A DNA stretch of 64,000 nucleotides, from assembly GCF_005434965.1 (NCBI RefSeq), contig NZ_SKCI01000002.1, forward strand, positions 361,001 to 425,000, written 5' to 3'. Made by a program: the position numbers and the translations under genes. Of this stretch, positions 1 through 9,041 are shown one piece after another. This stretch comes from Marimonas lutisalis. GTDB lineage: Bacteria; Pseudomonadota; Alphaproteobacteria; Rhodobacterales; Rhodobacteraceae. The notes under the pieces were generated by a model. It was not told the origin of the DNA, did not search any database, and saw only the letters and a list, made by a program, of their open reading frames with translations. Numbering within the stretch: position 1 is the first letter of the stretch; each line of letters begins with the position of its first letter.

Positions 1-91
1 TCTTCGCGCCGCGATGCACCTACAGACTAGGAGCTTCCGAGCGCGCCACATTGACGGCGCGCAATGCAATCAGCACGTGAATTTGGGCAGG

Positions 92-128
92 CAAAAAAGC
101 GCCGGCCGCGGAGTGATCCGCGGCCGGC
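92..128 (-). terminator. Rho-independent terminator ending the host-attachment/Crp-Fnr transcript
   Basis: A perfect 12-bp stem (arms 101-112 and 117-128) with a GTGA/TCAC tetraloop is followed on the minus strand by GCGC and a run of six T (93-98). It closes the leftward unit that starts with the host-attachment gene at about 1690. The stretch 129-263 between it and the small reading frame at 264-350 holds nothing I recognise and reads as a 3' untranslated region. Confidence 0.8.
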
Positions 129-263
129 CTTGGAAAGACCGGATGCGCGTATCTGGGGCGTGGCGCACCCGGTTATGTGCCCGGCAGCCCAGGAAAGGGA
201 TCTTGGCTCTGTCGGGGTTTGCGGGCGCCCGTCTTGTTGCCGAACAAGGCGCCATGTTGCGGG

Positions 264-350
264 TCAGCTCGCTTTCACCTCGATTTTGCGCTCGGTTTCG
301 CGTGCTTCGACAGGTTTTTTCACGTCAACCTTGGGTTTTTCCTGTGCCAT
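264..350 (-). CDS. Possible 28-residue charged small protein
   Basis: An ATG frame of 28 codons ending in TGA overlaps the 3' end of the Crp/Fnr gene by 26 bp in another frame. A TGAGGT Shine-Dalgarno-like stretch lies about 6 nt before the ATG. The product begins MAQEKPKVDVKK and is rich in Lys, Glu, Arg and Val, with no membrane segment or signal peptide. A strong terminator lies 136 bp downstream, so the frame sits inside the transcript. The size and position fit a translated small protein; the alternative is that this is only 3' UTR. I know no family for it, and support is limited to the start signal and the amino-acid composition. Confidence 0.4.
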   Translation of the reverse strand: MAQEKPKVDVKKPVEARETERKIEVKAS

Positions 351-1194
351 GGTCGACCTCAGGTGGTTTTGTCCGCCCGGGGCGCGCGCCATATTTCGGG
401 CGTTCAGCCTCACTTGTGCCGTTCTTGCGCGAAACGGCATTGATGGCGGTCAAAAGCGTTGGGTGCCGCGGGTGGGTATCCGTGAAGAACGGATCATCGA
501 GACCGGCCATTTCGACCAGGCGAGCAGGATCCTGAACCCTGTACCGTTTTCCTTCGAGATGCGTGACGATCCCGGCCACGGAAAGCTCGGTCATCAGGCG
601 GCTGATCGTTTCCATCGACGTGTTGCACAGATCGGCCCAGTCCTTGCGCCCGACAGGTACAGAGATGACCACGCTGCCATCCGGCAGCGGTTCGCAAGGG
701 ATCATCGTCGAGGCCCAGAGAAGGAAGGCGAGGATGCGTTCGCGGCTGGACAGGGCGCCGCGAATGAGCGCCATGTTGAGTTGTCGGAGCAGCTGTTCAT
801 CCATGGCGGCGACAACGCCGCGGCGAAAGACGGCATCTTCGTCAATGAACCTTTCCACGGCGCTGGGCTCGAAATGGCAAATTTCGCAATCGGTTGCCGC
901 TTCGAGCGTGTATTTCACCGTTCTGCCGGGAAGTTCGCCCACGAGATCGCCGGGCAGATCAAGGCCGATCACCGTTCGGTCGCCTTCGCGGGTGAGCCGT
1001 TCGCGGCGGAGATAGCCGCGCTTCAGAACGCCCACCAGCCCGGGCTTGTCGCCGACTTCGAAAAGCATTGCGTTTTCGGACAGGCGGTATGGTGTTGGGG
1101 CCGTGGCGACCGGTGTGCGCTTCATCTGCCTTATCGATCGGCAGATATCGGACTGGTTGTGTTTGCATACCAAACAATTGTCTTTGTAACACAT
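325..1194 (-). CDS. Crp/Fnr-family regulator with N-terminal cysteine cluster
   Basis: A 289-residue regulator with a cyclic-nucleotide-binding-type beta-roll at about 35-125 and a Crp-type winged helix at about 175-220. The recognition helix carries the ExxSR signature (METISRL), typical of FNR-like DNA recognition of TTGAT-type half-sites. The N-terminus has Cys2, Cys7, Cys10 and Cys18, and the core has Cys103 and Cys106, so an oxygen- or NO-labile Fe-S cluster is plausible. The spacing differs from the FNR pattern I know. The ATG at 1194 follows a good GGGAGG. A C-terminal tail of about 65 residues beyond the wing is unusual for the family. It lies 34 bp downstream of the host-attachment gene on the same strand, probably one operon. 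The ligand is not known. Confidence 0.85.
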   Translation of the reverse strand: MCYKDNCLVCKHNQSDICRSIRQMKRTPVATAPTPYRLSENAMLFEVGDKPGLVGVLKRGYLRRERLTREGDRTVIGLDLPGDLVGELPGRTVKYTLEAATDCEICHFEPSAVERFIDEDAVFRRGVVAAMDEQLLRQLNMALIRGALSSRERILAFLLWASTMIPCEPLPDGSVVISVPVGRKDWADLCNTSMETISRLMTELSVAGIVTHLEGKRYRVQDPARLVEMAGLDDPFFTDTHPRHPTLLTAINAVSRKNGTSEAERPKYGARPGRTKPPEVDHGTGKTQG

Positions 1195-1228
1195 ACTTTC
1201 CTCCCGCGGTTGGGGGTGTGAATTCGTG

Positions 1229-1690
1229 TTACGCCAATTGGCTTTTTGGCGAAGTACTTAAAATCTCGGCAACTTTCTGACGCAAATCTGATTCGCTTAG
1301 ATGAACAAGACTTGCAGCACACTCGAAATAGACAGTGCGGCGAAGTGGTGGCCGCATTTTCTGTTTCAGAAGGTCCAGCATGATTGGTGTAGCAAGAATT
1401 GCGAGCTGATCAAAGTCCCGAGCCAGGCGGTGGCTATCGAGAAATGAGCAGACATAAATCGCAAACTCTTCCATGTCGCTGCGAATTGCTTCTGACTTAC
1501 AATCGCGCGATGCAGATGCGGACGTGTGATGCGTGTGCCCGGCTTCGAAAGTCCTGCGCAGATGACCGTGCCGGCTTTTGTTCACCAGCTCGGCCGGCGC
1601 TTCGGCAGGCGATCTTCCATCCAAAATCCCGCGCAGGATTCGTGCTTTGACGCCGTCGATGACTAGGGCCCAGGTTCGCGTTTTCCGCAT
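1229..1690 (-). CDS. Host-attachment family protein (PF10116-like)
   Basis: The protein opens with MRKTRTWALVIDGVKARIL and continues with the FAxxVCxFLD and FDQLAILATPIMLDLLK segments typical of the family named after a gene needed for Agrobacterium attachment to plant cells, related to the baeRF/eRF1 fold. Its biochemical role is unknown. I place the start at 1690, not at the ATG eight codons upstream, because GGGAGC lies 7 nt before the inner ATG. At about 153 residues it has the family's usual size. No signal peptide or membrane helix is present, so it is probably cytosolic despite its name. It is first in an operon with the Crp/Fnr regulator. The stretch 1691-1934 upstream is intergenic. 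Confidence 0.75.
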   Translation of the reverse strand: MRKTRTWALVIDGVKARILRGILDGRSPAEAPAELVNKSRHGHLRRTFEAGHTHHTSASASRDCKSEAIRSDMEEFAIYVCSFLDSHRLARDFDQLAILATPIMLDLLKQKMRPPLRRTVYFECAASLVHLSESDLRQKVAEILSTSPKSQLA

Positions 1691-1934
1691 GAGACTGCTC
1701 CCAGCGATATTCATGCTTCAAGAAACGCAAATGCAGGTGATTCCGTCATTGATGGTTATCAACGCGGACCGGTGCCGGAAATTTCCGGTTGCTGAGTACA
1801 TGGAAATGGGCCAGTCTTTCGCAGTAATTTTCCATCTTTCCGCGTGGCGCCAAGAAACGGGTATTGTGTGGATTATTGTGTGCCTTGGTTGCTGTATCGT
1901 TCAATCTGACCAATAGTTGAAGAATAGTGGTGTA

Positions 1935-2711
1935 ATGAAAAACAGCTCTGAACGGCCGCGGCGCCCGAATTCGAGTGCTCCTTGTGCAACCGAGGACCTC
2001 GAGGTTTTTTCTGAGTTGCCAGCGAAGACACAGCAGGAATTGAACGGCTTGTGCCGCCGGAAGGTTTACGAGGCCGGCGCCACGGTTGCCTATGAACAGG
2101 AAAAGCTGAAATACATCGGCTGTATTGGCAAAGGCATCCTGCGGATGCGCAAATCTCTGCCAGACGGTCGCGATCATATCGTTGGACTTCTGGTTCGGGG
2201 TGACATGTTCGGGCGGGTTTTCGACGGTCCGGTGCATTTCGCGATCGAGGTCGCAACCGATGCCGAGATCTACATGTTCTCGCGCAAGGGGTTCGAAGAC
2301 CTCCTGACCCGATCGGTCGAGCTTGAACGGATGGTCCTGCTGAACATCCTGAGCGAATTGGACGCCGCGCGCGAATGGATGCTGATCCTTGCCAATCACC
2401 GCACCACGGAGCGGCTTGCCGGTTTCCTGCTGGTCCTGTGCCGGCGCTGGACGAATATCGCGGGCGTGACGGCGAGCAGCCCGATCAGGATCAAGATGCC
2501 CGTAAGCCGCAAGGACATGGCGCAGTTCCTGGGAACACGTCCTGAATCCATCAGCCGCGCGTTCCATGCCCTGAACGATGACGGGATCATCAAGCTGAAC
2601 ACGCCGCACGATATCGAAATCCTGGATTTTGATGCGCTGATCGACCTGTCCGGAATGGAAGAGTTGCACGAAGATACGGCCATCGACGCGTTGCGGGCGG
2701 GAGGCGACTGA
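1935..2711 (+). CDS. Crp/Fnr-family transcriptional regulator
   Basis: About 258 residues with an N-terminal effector-binding beta-roll (about 25-140), a dimerisation helix, and a C-terminal Crp-type HTH around MPVSRKDMAQFLGTRPESIS. The RPESISRAF recognition helix again has the FNR-like ExxSR signature. It lacks the clustered N-terminal cysteines of its neighbour, so it is unlikely to bind an Fe-S cluster in the FNR manner. I chose the ATG at 1935 over a TTG at 1917, although neither has a strong ribosome site. It is divergent from the host-attachment gene and stands alone before a terminator. Two Crp/Fnr genes within 2.5 kb suggest redox or energy-related control of nearby genes, but the regulon is not visible here. 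Confidence 0.85.
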   Translation: MKNSSERPRRPNSSAPCATEDLEVFSELPAKTQQELNGLCRRKVYEAGATVAYEQEKLKYIGCIGKGILRMRKSLPDGRDHIVGLLVRGDMFGRVFDGPVHFAIEVATDAEIYMFSRKGFEDLLTRSVELERMVLLNILSELDAAREWMLILANHRTTERLAGFLLVLCRRWTNIAGVTASSPIRIKMPVSRKDMAQFLGTRPESISRAFHALNDDGIIKLNTPHDIEILDFDALIDLSGMEELHEDTAIDALRAGGD

Positions 2712-2719
2712 GCAAGCAG

Positions 2720-2744
2720 CGCCAGCGTTTCACCGGCGTTTTTT
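2720..2744 (+). terminator. Rho-independent terminator after the second Crp/Fnr gene
   Basis: A CGCC/GGCG stem (2720-2723 with 2735-2738), extendable past one mismatch, is followed directly by six T. It lies 8 bp after the stop codon and separates the regulator from the efflux operon. Confidence 0.6.
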
Positions 2745-2829
2745 CTTCAGTTTAAGGGGTCGCATTGCCATGGTGCGGTAATTGTGGCTGAGTCTGTGCA
2801 ATATGGTGTGACCTTGGAAGGATGATGTC

Positions 2830-4149
2830 ATGCGCGCGTCGATAACTTTCCTTGCCCGGGCCCTGGCCTTTGCGATCCCGGTCGCGTTGGGCGTCATCGG
2901 GGTTGCCTATTCCGATAACCTCAAGACGGCCCCTGCCACCAAGGAGCGTGCGCGCCCGGTGACGCCGGTACGGGTGATTACGCTGGCCCCGATCGAGATC
3001 GTACCGCGGGTTACCGGATACGGAGCCGTTTCGCCCGCGCGGGAATGGCGCGCCGTCGCGCGGATCGAAGGGGAGGTGATAGAGGCCATGCCGGGGCTGG
3101 CCAGCGGGGCGCTGGCCGAGGCCGGAACACTGCTGGCGCGCATTGATGACAGCGACTTGCAGCTTGATCTGGCGCAGGTCGATGCGCAGCTTGCCGCGCT
3201 TGACGTGCGTGACGACACGATCGAGGCGAGCAAGGCGATCGCGGCATCGGACGTGGCGCTGACCCGGGCGGAGCTGGAACGACAGGCGGCGCTGGTCGAA
3301 CAGGGCGTGACAACGCCCGCGCGTCTGGATGAGGTGCGGCGGCAGGAGCTGGCCGCGCGCGCGAAGCTGACCGATATCGACAACCAGCTGGCCTTGAACG
3401 CGGCCGAGCGCGAGGTACTGAAAGCACAGCGCGCCTCGATCGAGCGGGCCCTGGGATTTGCCGAGATACGGGCGCCCTATGACATCCGCATCAATGAGGT
3501 GTCGGCCGAAACGGGCCAATACGTGACGCGTGGCCAGACGCTGGTGACGGCCGAGGGCACAGAGGCCGTGGAGATCGACGCGCAGTTCCCGGTCGGGCGG
3601 ATCGGTCCGGTGATCCGGGCGATGCCGGGTGAGATCACCGTGACCGATTTCAAGGCCCGGGTCCGCCTGCCCGCGATGGGGCATGACACGACATGGGAAG
3701 CCGTCGTGGAGCGGGTCGGAGACGCGATCGACGCGCGCACGCAAAGCGGTGTGATCGTGGTGCGGGTGGACGACCCGCTGGGACAGGCCAAGGCCGGTGA
3801 GCGCCCGCCATTGCGGCGCAACATGTTCGTCGAAGTGACGTTGGCCGGGCCGAGGCAAACCGTTCTGGCGGCGCCGCTCGCGGCGGTAGAGAGCGGAAGG
3901 GCTCTGGTCGTTGGCGCAGAGTCGACGCTGGAACGCCGGGCGGTGCAGGTGGCCTATGCGATCGGTGATGTCGCGGTCATTGCCGATGGTCTGGCCGAGG
4001 GCGACAAGCTGGTTCTGACGGATCCGGCGGTTGCGGTGCCAGGCATGGCCGTGAAGCCTGTCGAGGACAAGGCGGCGATGGCGGCACTGGCTGCCGAAGC
4101 CGCGGGCAAGAGCGGCGGCGGACAGGGCAAGGGCGGGAGCAAGCCATGA
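2830..4149 (+). CDS. RND efflux periplasmic adaptor (HlyD/AcrA family)
   Basis: This 439-residue membrane-fusion protein would link an inner-membrane RND pump to an outer-membrane channel. An N-terminal hydrophobic stretch (about residues 8-25) anchors or exports it. A lipoyl-like half follows, then a coiled-coil hairpin at about 95-200 rich in Ala, Leu and Arg, the second lipoyl half around GFAEIRAPYDIRINEV, and beta-barrel and membrane-proximal domains to about 410. The Gly/Lys-rich end is probably disordered. GGAAGG lies 7-8 nt before the ATG. It overlaps the pump gene by 4 bp (ATGA), so the two are translationally coupled. No outer-membrane channel gene lies nearby, so a TolC made elsewhere must serve. 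The substrate cannot be read from the sequence. Confidence 0.9.
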   Translation: MRASITFLARALAFAIPVALGVIGVAYSDNLKTAPATKERARPVTPVRVITLAPIEIVPRVTGYGAVSPAREWRAVARIEGEVIEAMPGLASGALAEAGTLLARIDDSDLQLDLAQVDAQLAALDVRDDTIEASKAIAASDVALTRAELERQAALVEQGVTTPARLDEVRRQELAARAKLTDIDNQLALNAAEREVLKAQRASIERALGFAEIRAPYDIRINEVSAETGQYVTRGQTLVTAEGTEAVEIDAQFPVGRIGPVIRAMPGEITVTDFKARVRLPAMGHDTTWEAVVERVGDAIDARTQSGVIVVRVDDPLGQAKAGERPPLRRNMFVEVTLAGPRQTVLAAPLAAVESGRALVVGAESTLERRAVQVAYAIGDVAVIADGLAEGDKLVLTDPAVAVPGMAVKPVEDKAAMAALAAEAAGKSGGGQGKGGSKP

Positions 4150-7100
4150 TCGGCCTGTTTGCCCGTCATCCGACGGCAGCCAATATCCTGATGATCGCCT
4201 TTATCGTGCTGGGGATCGCCGCCGCGCCGACATTGCAGAGGGATACCTTTCCGGTCATCCCGCCGTCGGAGGTGGAAGTACGCATCGCCTATCCGGGCGC
4301 GTCTCCGGCCGAAGTCGAGCGGGGCATCTGCACCGTGGCCGAGGATCCGTTGCGCGGTGTCGACAACCTGAGCGAGTTGGCCTGCCTGTCGCGCGAGAAC
4401 ATGGCCGTGATCCGGGCCGAGATCGTCGAGGGCGCGGACATGACGCGCTTTCATAACGACATCAAGGCGGCGGTCGACGGGATCAACAGGTTTCCGGACA
4501 AGGCCGAGGATCCCGTTACCCGTGTCGTTGAACGGGTGGCGGCGGTGGCCTCGGTCGCCGTGACGGGCCCCGAGGACCCTGCGGTTCTGCTGGCCTATGC
4601 CGACGCTCTTGCCGAGCGGTTGAAGGCCGATCCGCAGATCAGCCAGGTGGAGATATCGGGGTTTTCGGATCGAGAAATAGCGATCGAATTCGAGGCCGAG
4701 GCGTTGGAACGTCACGGGCTTTCGATAGCCGACGTGTCTGGCGTTCTGGTGCGGAGCAGCCTGGATCTGCCGGCAGGCGCGCTGGAGGGGCGCGAGGGCG
4801 AATCGGCGATCCGTTTTCTGGGTGAAAAGCGCACGATCGGCGATCTGGCCCGCATTCCGTTGACGGGCACGGTCGCGGGCAGCGAGGTGCGCCTGGGGGA
4901 TGTGGCAACCATCAGCGAAGGATTTGCCGACCCGGCGCAGGCCGCGTTTTTCAACAATCGCCGGGCCGCCGTGATTGCCGTGAACAAGACCGCCGAGCAG
5001 GATGCGCTGCGCGTCAAGGCCGCGCTGGACCGCCAGGTCGAGCAGGCAAGGGCCGAGGCGCCCGGCAATATCGAATTGTCCATCTCGCAGGACTCGACCG
5101 GGAATATCCGCGACCGGCTTCGTATCATTTTCGAAAACGGCGCGCAGGGCCTGTTGCTGGTGCTGGTGGCGATGTGGCTCTTCTTTGGTTTCCGCTTTTC
5201 GTTCTGGGTGGCGATGGGTTTGCCGGTGTCGTTCCTGGGGACGGTCTTTGCCATGCAGTTGATGGGCCTGACCATCAACATGATCACGATGGTTGCCCTG
5301 CTTGTGGCGATTGGTCTGCTGATGGACGACGCCATCGTGATCTCGGAAAACATCGTGCGGCGACGGCAGGCCGGTGAGGGCGCCACGGAAGCGGCGATCA
5401 AAGGGGTCAAGCAGGTGGGACCGGGCGTTGTGGCCTCGTTCCTGACGACGGCGATGATCGTCGGCCCGCTTGGTTTCCTGACGGGAAATATCGGCGCGAT
5501 CCTGAAATTCATGCCGATCGTGCTGCTGATCACGCTGGTGGTCAGCCTGGTCGAGGCATTCCTGATCCTGCCCAACCACCTGCGCCACTCGTTGAAAGGT
5601 GAGTTGCGGCCGGGCGCAGTCAGCCGGGCGGTGAACGGGGCTTTCGACACGCTGCGCGACCGGGTTATCGTACCGCTGTCCGAACTGTCGTTGCGCTACC
5701 GCTATTTCACCATGGGCGTGGCAGTGATGCTGGTGATGCTGTCGGTTGCGCCGATCACCGGCGGGTTCCTGAAGTTCCAGAGTTTTCCAAACCTGGAGAG
5801 CGACACGGTCGAGGCGCGGCTCTTGCTGGTTCAGGGCGCACCGTTGGAGCGCACCGAGCAGCGGGTTGCCAAGGTCGTTTCTGCGCTGGAGAAGATGAAC
5901 GAGGAATGGTCACCGGACCAGCCCGAAGGACAGGCCCTGGTGCAAAGCTACACCATTACCTACAGCCAGAACGCGGATACGCCCGAAACCGGGCCACATA
6001 TGGCAACGGTCAGTGCCAAGCTGCTGCCCGCCGGTGTGCGCACGACCGAAGTGACCGATATCGTGGATCGTTGGCGCAAGCTGACCGGGCCGCTGCCGGA
6101 CATGGCAGCAGTGCGGTTCACCGACAAGGAGCGCGGCGCGGGGGGTAAGCCTATCGACCTGATGGTGCAGGGCGAGGACCTGGCCGAGTTGCAGGCGACC
6201 GCCAAGGAATTGCGCAGGTTCTTCCGTGAATTCGAGGGCGTGCGCGACGTGACCTTCGATTTGCAGCCTGGAAAACCCGAGTACATCGTCACCGTCAGGT
6301 CGGCCGAGGCCACGGCGCTTGGCGTGTCGCCGCAGGCGATTGCCACGGCGTTGCGTGCAGGGTTCCGCGGGGACAGCGCTCTGAGCATCGACGACCGTCT
6401 GGGACAGGTCGATATCGTGGCGCGGCTTGCTCCGGGAGATCGCCGGACGCCCGCCGATATCGAAAGCCTGCGGATTGCCGGGCCAAATGGTGCGCTGATT
6501 CCGCTTTCGGCAGTGGCCGAAGTGAAAACCGCGCGCGGCTTTGCGACGATCAACCGGGTCGATGGTCAACGGACAGTCAGCGTTCAGGGCTCGATCAACC
6601 CCGACGTGGCCAATTCGCGCGAATTGATGGCGGCGATGAAGAGTGATTTCCTGCCAAGGCTGGCGGAAACGCGGCCCGGGGTTTCGGTGCGCATCCTGGG
6701 TGAGGCCGAGGACACGGCCACGACCGGGGCTTCACTGTTGCGGAACATGGTGATCGGGGCGCTGGGGGTATTCCTGATCCTTGCGTTCCAGTTCCGTAGT
6801 TTCGTGCAGCCGGTCGTCGTTCTCGTGGCGATCCCGATGAGCCTGACAGGGGTCATCTGGGGGCACATGGCGCTGGGGCTGCAGATTTCGCTGCCGAGCC
6901 TTGTCGGGTTGGCGACGCTGGCCGGTGTCGTGGTCAACGACTCGATCCTTCTGGTGAATTTCATCAAGGAGAAGTTTGCCGCGGGCGAAGAGCTGATCCC
7001 GGCCGCGCGCGAGGCGGTGCGCGATCGGTTCCGGGCAATTTTCCTGACCTCGCTGACGACGATCGTGGGGTTGGGGCCGCTGCTGCTGGAACAAAGCACG

Positions 7101-7265
7101 CAGGCACAGTTCCTGCGCCCGATCGTAGCAAGCCTTGCCTTCGGCCTGACAAGCGCCACGTTGTTGGCATTGTTCGTGACGCCGGCGATGTTCCTGATCC
7201 TTGGCGACCTGAAGCTGGTGCGCCGGGAAACCGAAATCGAGCGCCTGAGCGGTGCGACCGCGTGA
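4146..7265 (+). CDS. RND efflux permease (AcrB/HAE1-like)
   Basis: A 1039-residue inner-membrane proton antiporter with the RND two-fold layout: TM1 at about 13-32, a large periplasmic loop, a helix bundle at about 330-475, a second loop, and a second bundle at about 865-1020. The TM4 motif GLLMDDAIVISENI supplies the paired acidic residues of proton relay in drug-type RND pumps. The first loop holds FPVIPPSEVEVRIAYPGASP, close to the usual FP-x-V-x-YPGASP signature. It is translated with the upstream adaptor through a 4-bp overlap. I favour a general HAE1-type exporter over a heavy-metal (CusA) pump because I do not see the metal-pump methionine set. No regulator is adjacent apart from the Crp/Fnr gene upstream. 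Confidence 0.92.
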   Translation: MIGLFARHPTAANILMIAFIVLGIAAAPTLQRDTFPVIPPSEVEVRIAYPGASPAEVERGICTVAEDPLRGVDNLSELACLSRENMAVIRAEIVEGADMTRFHNDIKAAVDGINRFPDKAEDPVTRVVERVAAVASVAVTGPEDPAVLLAYADALAERLKADPQISQVEISGFSDREIAIEFEAEALERHGLSIADVSGVLVRSSLDLPAGALEGREGESAIRFLGEKRTIGDLARIPLTGTVAGSEVRLGDVATISEGFADPAQAAFFNNRRAAVIAVNKTAEQDALRVKAALDRQVEQARAEAPGNIELSISQDSTGNIRDRLRIIFENGAQGLLLVLVAMWLFFGFRFSFWVAMGLPVSFLGTVFAMQLMGLTINMITMVALLVAIGLLMDDAIVISENIVRRRQAGEGATEAAIKGVKQVGPGVVASFLTTAMIVGPLGFLTGNIGAILKFMPIVLLITLVVSLVEAFLILPNHLRHSLKGELRPGAVSRAVNGAFDTLRDRVIVPLSELSLRYRYFTMGVAVMLVMLSVAPITGGFLKFQSFPNLESDTVEARLLLVQGAPLERTEQRVAKVVSALEKMNEEWSPDQPEGQALVQSYTITYSQNADTPETGPHMATVSAKLLPAGVRTTEVTDIVDRWRKLTGPLPDMAAVRFTDKERGAGGKPIDLMVQGEDLAELQATAKELRRFFREFEGVRDVTFDLQPGKPEYIVTVRSAEATALGVSPQAIATALRAGFRGDSALSIDDRLGQVDIVARLAPGDRRTPADIESLRIAGPNGALIPLSAVAEVKTARGFATINRVDGQRTVSVQGSINPDVANSRELMAAMKSDFLPRLAETRPGVSVRILGEAEDTATTGASLLRNMVIGALGVFLILAFQFRSFVQPVVVLVAIPMSLTGVIWGHMALGLQISLPSLVGLATLAGVVVNDSILLVNFIKEKFAAGEELIPAAREAVRDRFRAIFLTSLTTIVGLGPLLLEQSTQAQFLRPIVASLAFGLTSATLLALFVTPAMFLILGDLKLVRRETEIERLSGATA

Positions 7266-7387
7266 CAAGGGCGGTGGTGCCGGATTGCGGGTTAACGTTT
7301 GGTCAGGCAGGACGGGGCGGGATTGCGGTGTGGCCGCGCGCCTGACAATCATCGCCGTGACTGATGCCATCGGGCCGGACGATTTCG

Positions 7388-8992
7388 ATGCAGCCACGGG
7401 ATTCGGAGAGGATGTTGACGGTAGAGGACAGCGCATCTGTTCCATTGGACCTGTTCATCATTGGCGGCGGGATCAATGGCTGCGGTATCGCGCGTGACGC
7501 GGCCGGGCGCGGGTTACGCGTGGGATTGGCCGAGATGGGTGATCTGGCACAGGCCACGTCTTCGGCTTCGACCAAGCTGTTTCATGGCGGGTTGCGCTAT
7601 CTAGAGTTTTTCGAGTTCCGGCTGGTGCGCGAGGCGTTGATTGAGCGCGAAGTTCTGTTGCGCGCGATGCCGCATATCAGCTGGCCGATGCGCTTCGTGC
7701 TGCCCTATCACGCCGAGATGCGTTTTGAGGGCGGCACGCCGATGGCCCGGCTGTTGTCTGTGGTGATGCCGTGGCTGCGGGGGCGGCGGCCCGCGTGGCT
7801 GATCCGGCTGGGGCTGTTGCTCTATGACACGATGGGGGGGCGCAAGATTTTACCCGCCACCCGTTCCGTTGACCTGAGCACGGCGCCGGAGGGCAAGCCC
7901 TTAAAGTGCATCTATCGCAAGGCGTTCGAATATTCGGATTGCTGGGTCGAGGACTCACGCCTCGTGGTTCTGAACGCCCGTGACGCCGCGCAGCGCGGTG
8001 CCGAGATCCTGACCCGAACCAAGGTTATACGGGCCGAGCGCGGGGACAGAGCATGGACCATAACGCTTGAAGACTTGGAGACCGGCGCCCAGCTGACGCG
8101 CCGCGCAAAGGCGTTGGTGAATGCCGCCGGTCCATGGGTGGCGGAAGTTGTTTCCGACATTGCGCAGATCGAGAACCGTGAAGGTGTGCGCCTTGTTCGG
8201 GGCAGCCATATCGTCACGCGCAAACTGTTCGAGCATGACAAGAGCTATTTCTTTCAGGGGCGCGATGGGCGGATCATCTTTGCCATTCCCTATGAGCAGG
8301 ATTTCACCCTGATCGGCACCACGGACGAGGATCACCCGGATCCTTCAGAGCCACCGGTCTGCACCGAGCAGGAGCAGGAGTATCTGTGCGCTTTCGCATC
8401 GGAATATTTCGAGACGCCGGTGACCCGAAGCGACATTGTCTGGACCTACTCGGGGGTGCGGCCTTTGTATGATGACGGGGCGAGTTCGGCCACGGCGGCC
8501 ACGCGCGACTATGTGCTGCGTCTGGATGCAGATGGCGCGCCGCTCTTGAATGTGTTCGGAGGCAAGATCACCACCTACCGGCGGCTGGCCGAGAGCGCGA
8601 TGGCCCGTCTGGCGCCGCACTTTCCCGGACTTGCGGTGGACTGGACGGCCGGCGCTGCCTTGCCCGGCGGGGATTTCCCGGTAGAGGATGTCGAGGCATT
8701 GATGGCGCGTTTGGCGGCGGACTATCCGTTTCTGGCGGCGAATGTAGTGCGCCGGCTGATCCGGGCCTATGGCACAGAGGCCTGGAAGGTTCTGGGCCAA
8801 GCGCGCGATGCCGGGGACCTGGGACGGGATTTCGGAGCGGGGCTGAGCGAGCGCGAACTGACCTGGTTGATGCAGAAAGAGTTCGCCCGGCGCGGAGAGG
8901 ATGTGCTGTGGCGACGCTCGAAACTGGGCCTGCAGCTGGACGAGGATACGAGTGCCGCCGTGGACGCGTGGATGCGTGCCGCCGCGGTATAG
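7388..8992 (+). CDS. glpD: Aerobic glycerol-3-phosphate dehydrogenase
   Basis: The FAD enzyme oxidises sn-glycerol-3-phosphate to dihydroxyacetone phosphate and passes electrons to quinone at the inner membrane. The Rossmann motif FIIGGGINGCGIARDAAGRG is near the N-terminus, followed by ATSSASTKLFHGGLRYLEFFEF, a hallmark of GlpD. The C-terminal cap domain (about 400-530) is present and the length of about 534 residues is normal. The start is uncertain: ATG codons at 7364, 7388 and 7412 are all possible and none has an ideal ribosome site. I use 7388 because it leaves a short lead before the FAD motif. It lies 49 bp upstream of glpK, probably one transcript. The 122 bp before it (7266-7387) hold no other gene. 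Confidence 0.95.
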   Translation: MQPRDSERMLTVEDSASVPLDLFIIGGGINGCGIARDAAGRGLRVGLAEMGDLAQATSSASTKLFHGGLRYLEFFEFRLVREALIEREVLLRAMPHISWPMRFVLPYHAEMRFEGGTPMARLLSVVMPWLRGRRPAWLIRLGLLLYDTMGGRKILPATRSVDLSTAPEGKPLKCIYRKAFEYSDCWVEDSRLVVLNARDAAQRGAEILTRTKVIRAERGDRAWTITLEDLETGAQLTRRAKALVNAAGPWVAEVVSDIAQIENREGVRLVRGSHIVTRKLFEHDKSYFFQGRDGRIIFAIPYEQDFTLIGTTDEDHPDPSEPPVCTEQEQEYLCAFASEYFETPVTRSDIVWTYSGVRPLYDDGASSATAATRDYVLRLDADGAPLLNVFGGKITTYRRLAESAMARLAPHFPGLAVDWTAGAALPGGDFPVEDVEALMARLAADYPFLAANVVRRLIRAYGTEAWKVLGQARDAGDLGRDFGAGLSERELTWLMQKEFARRGEDVLWRRSKLGLQLDEDTSAAVDAWMRAAAV

Positions 8993-9041
8993 GCAAAATG
9001 CACCTTGCCGCCTATCGTGACGAAAACAGGGGAGAGTGCAG

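Noticed and set aside
1898..1921. TTCAA-N12-TTGAA as an FNR/Crp box before the second regulator
   Set aside because: The spacing and half-sites do not fit TTGAT-N4-ATCAA and the sequence is too short to be meaningful by eye.
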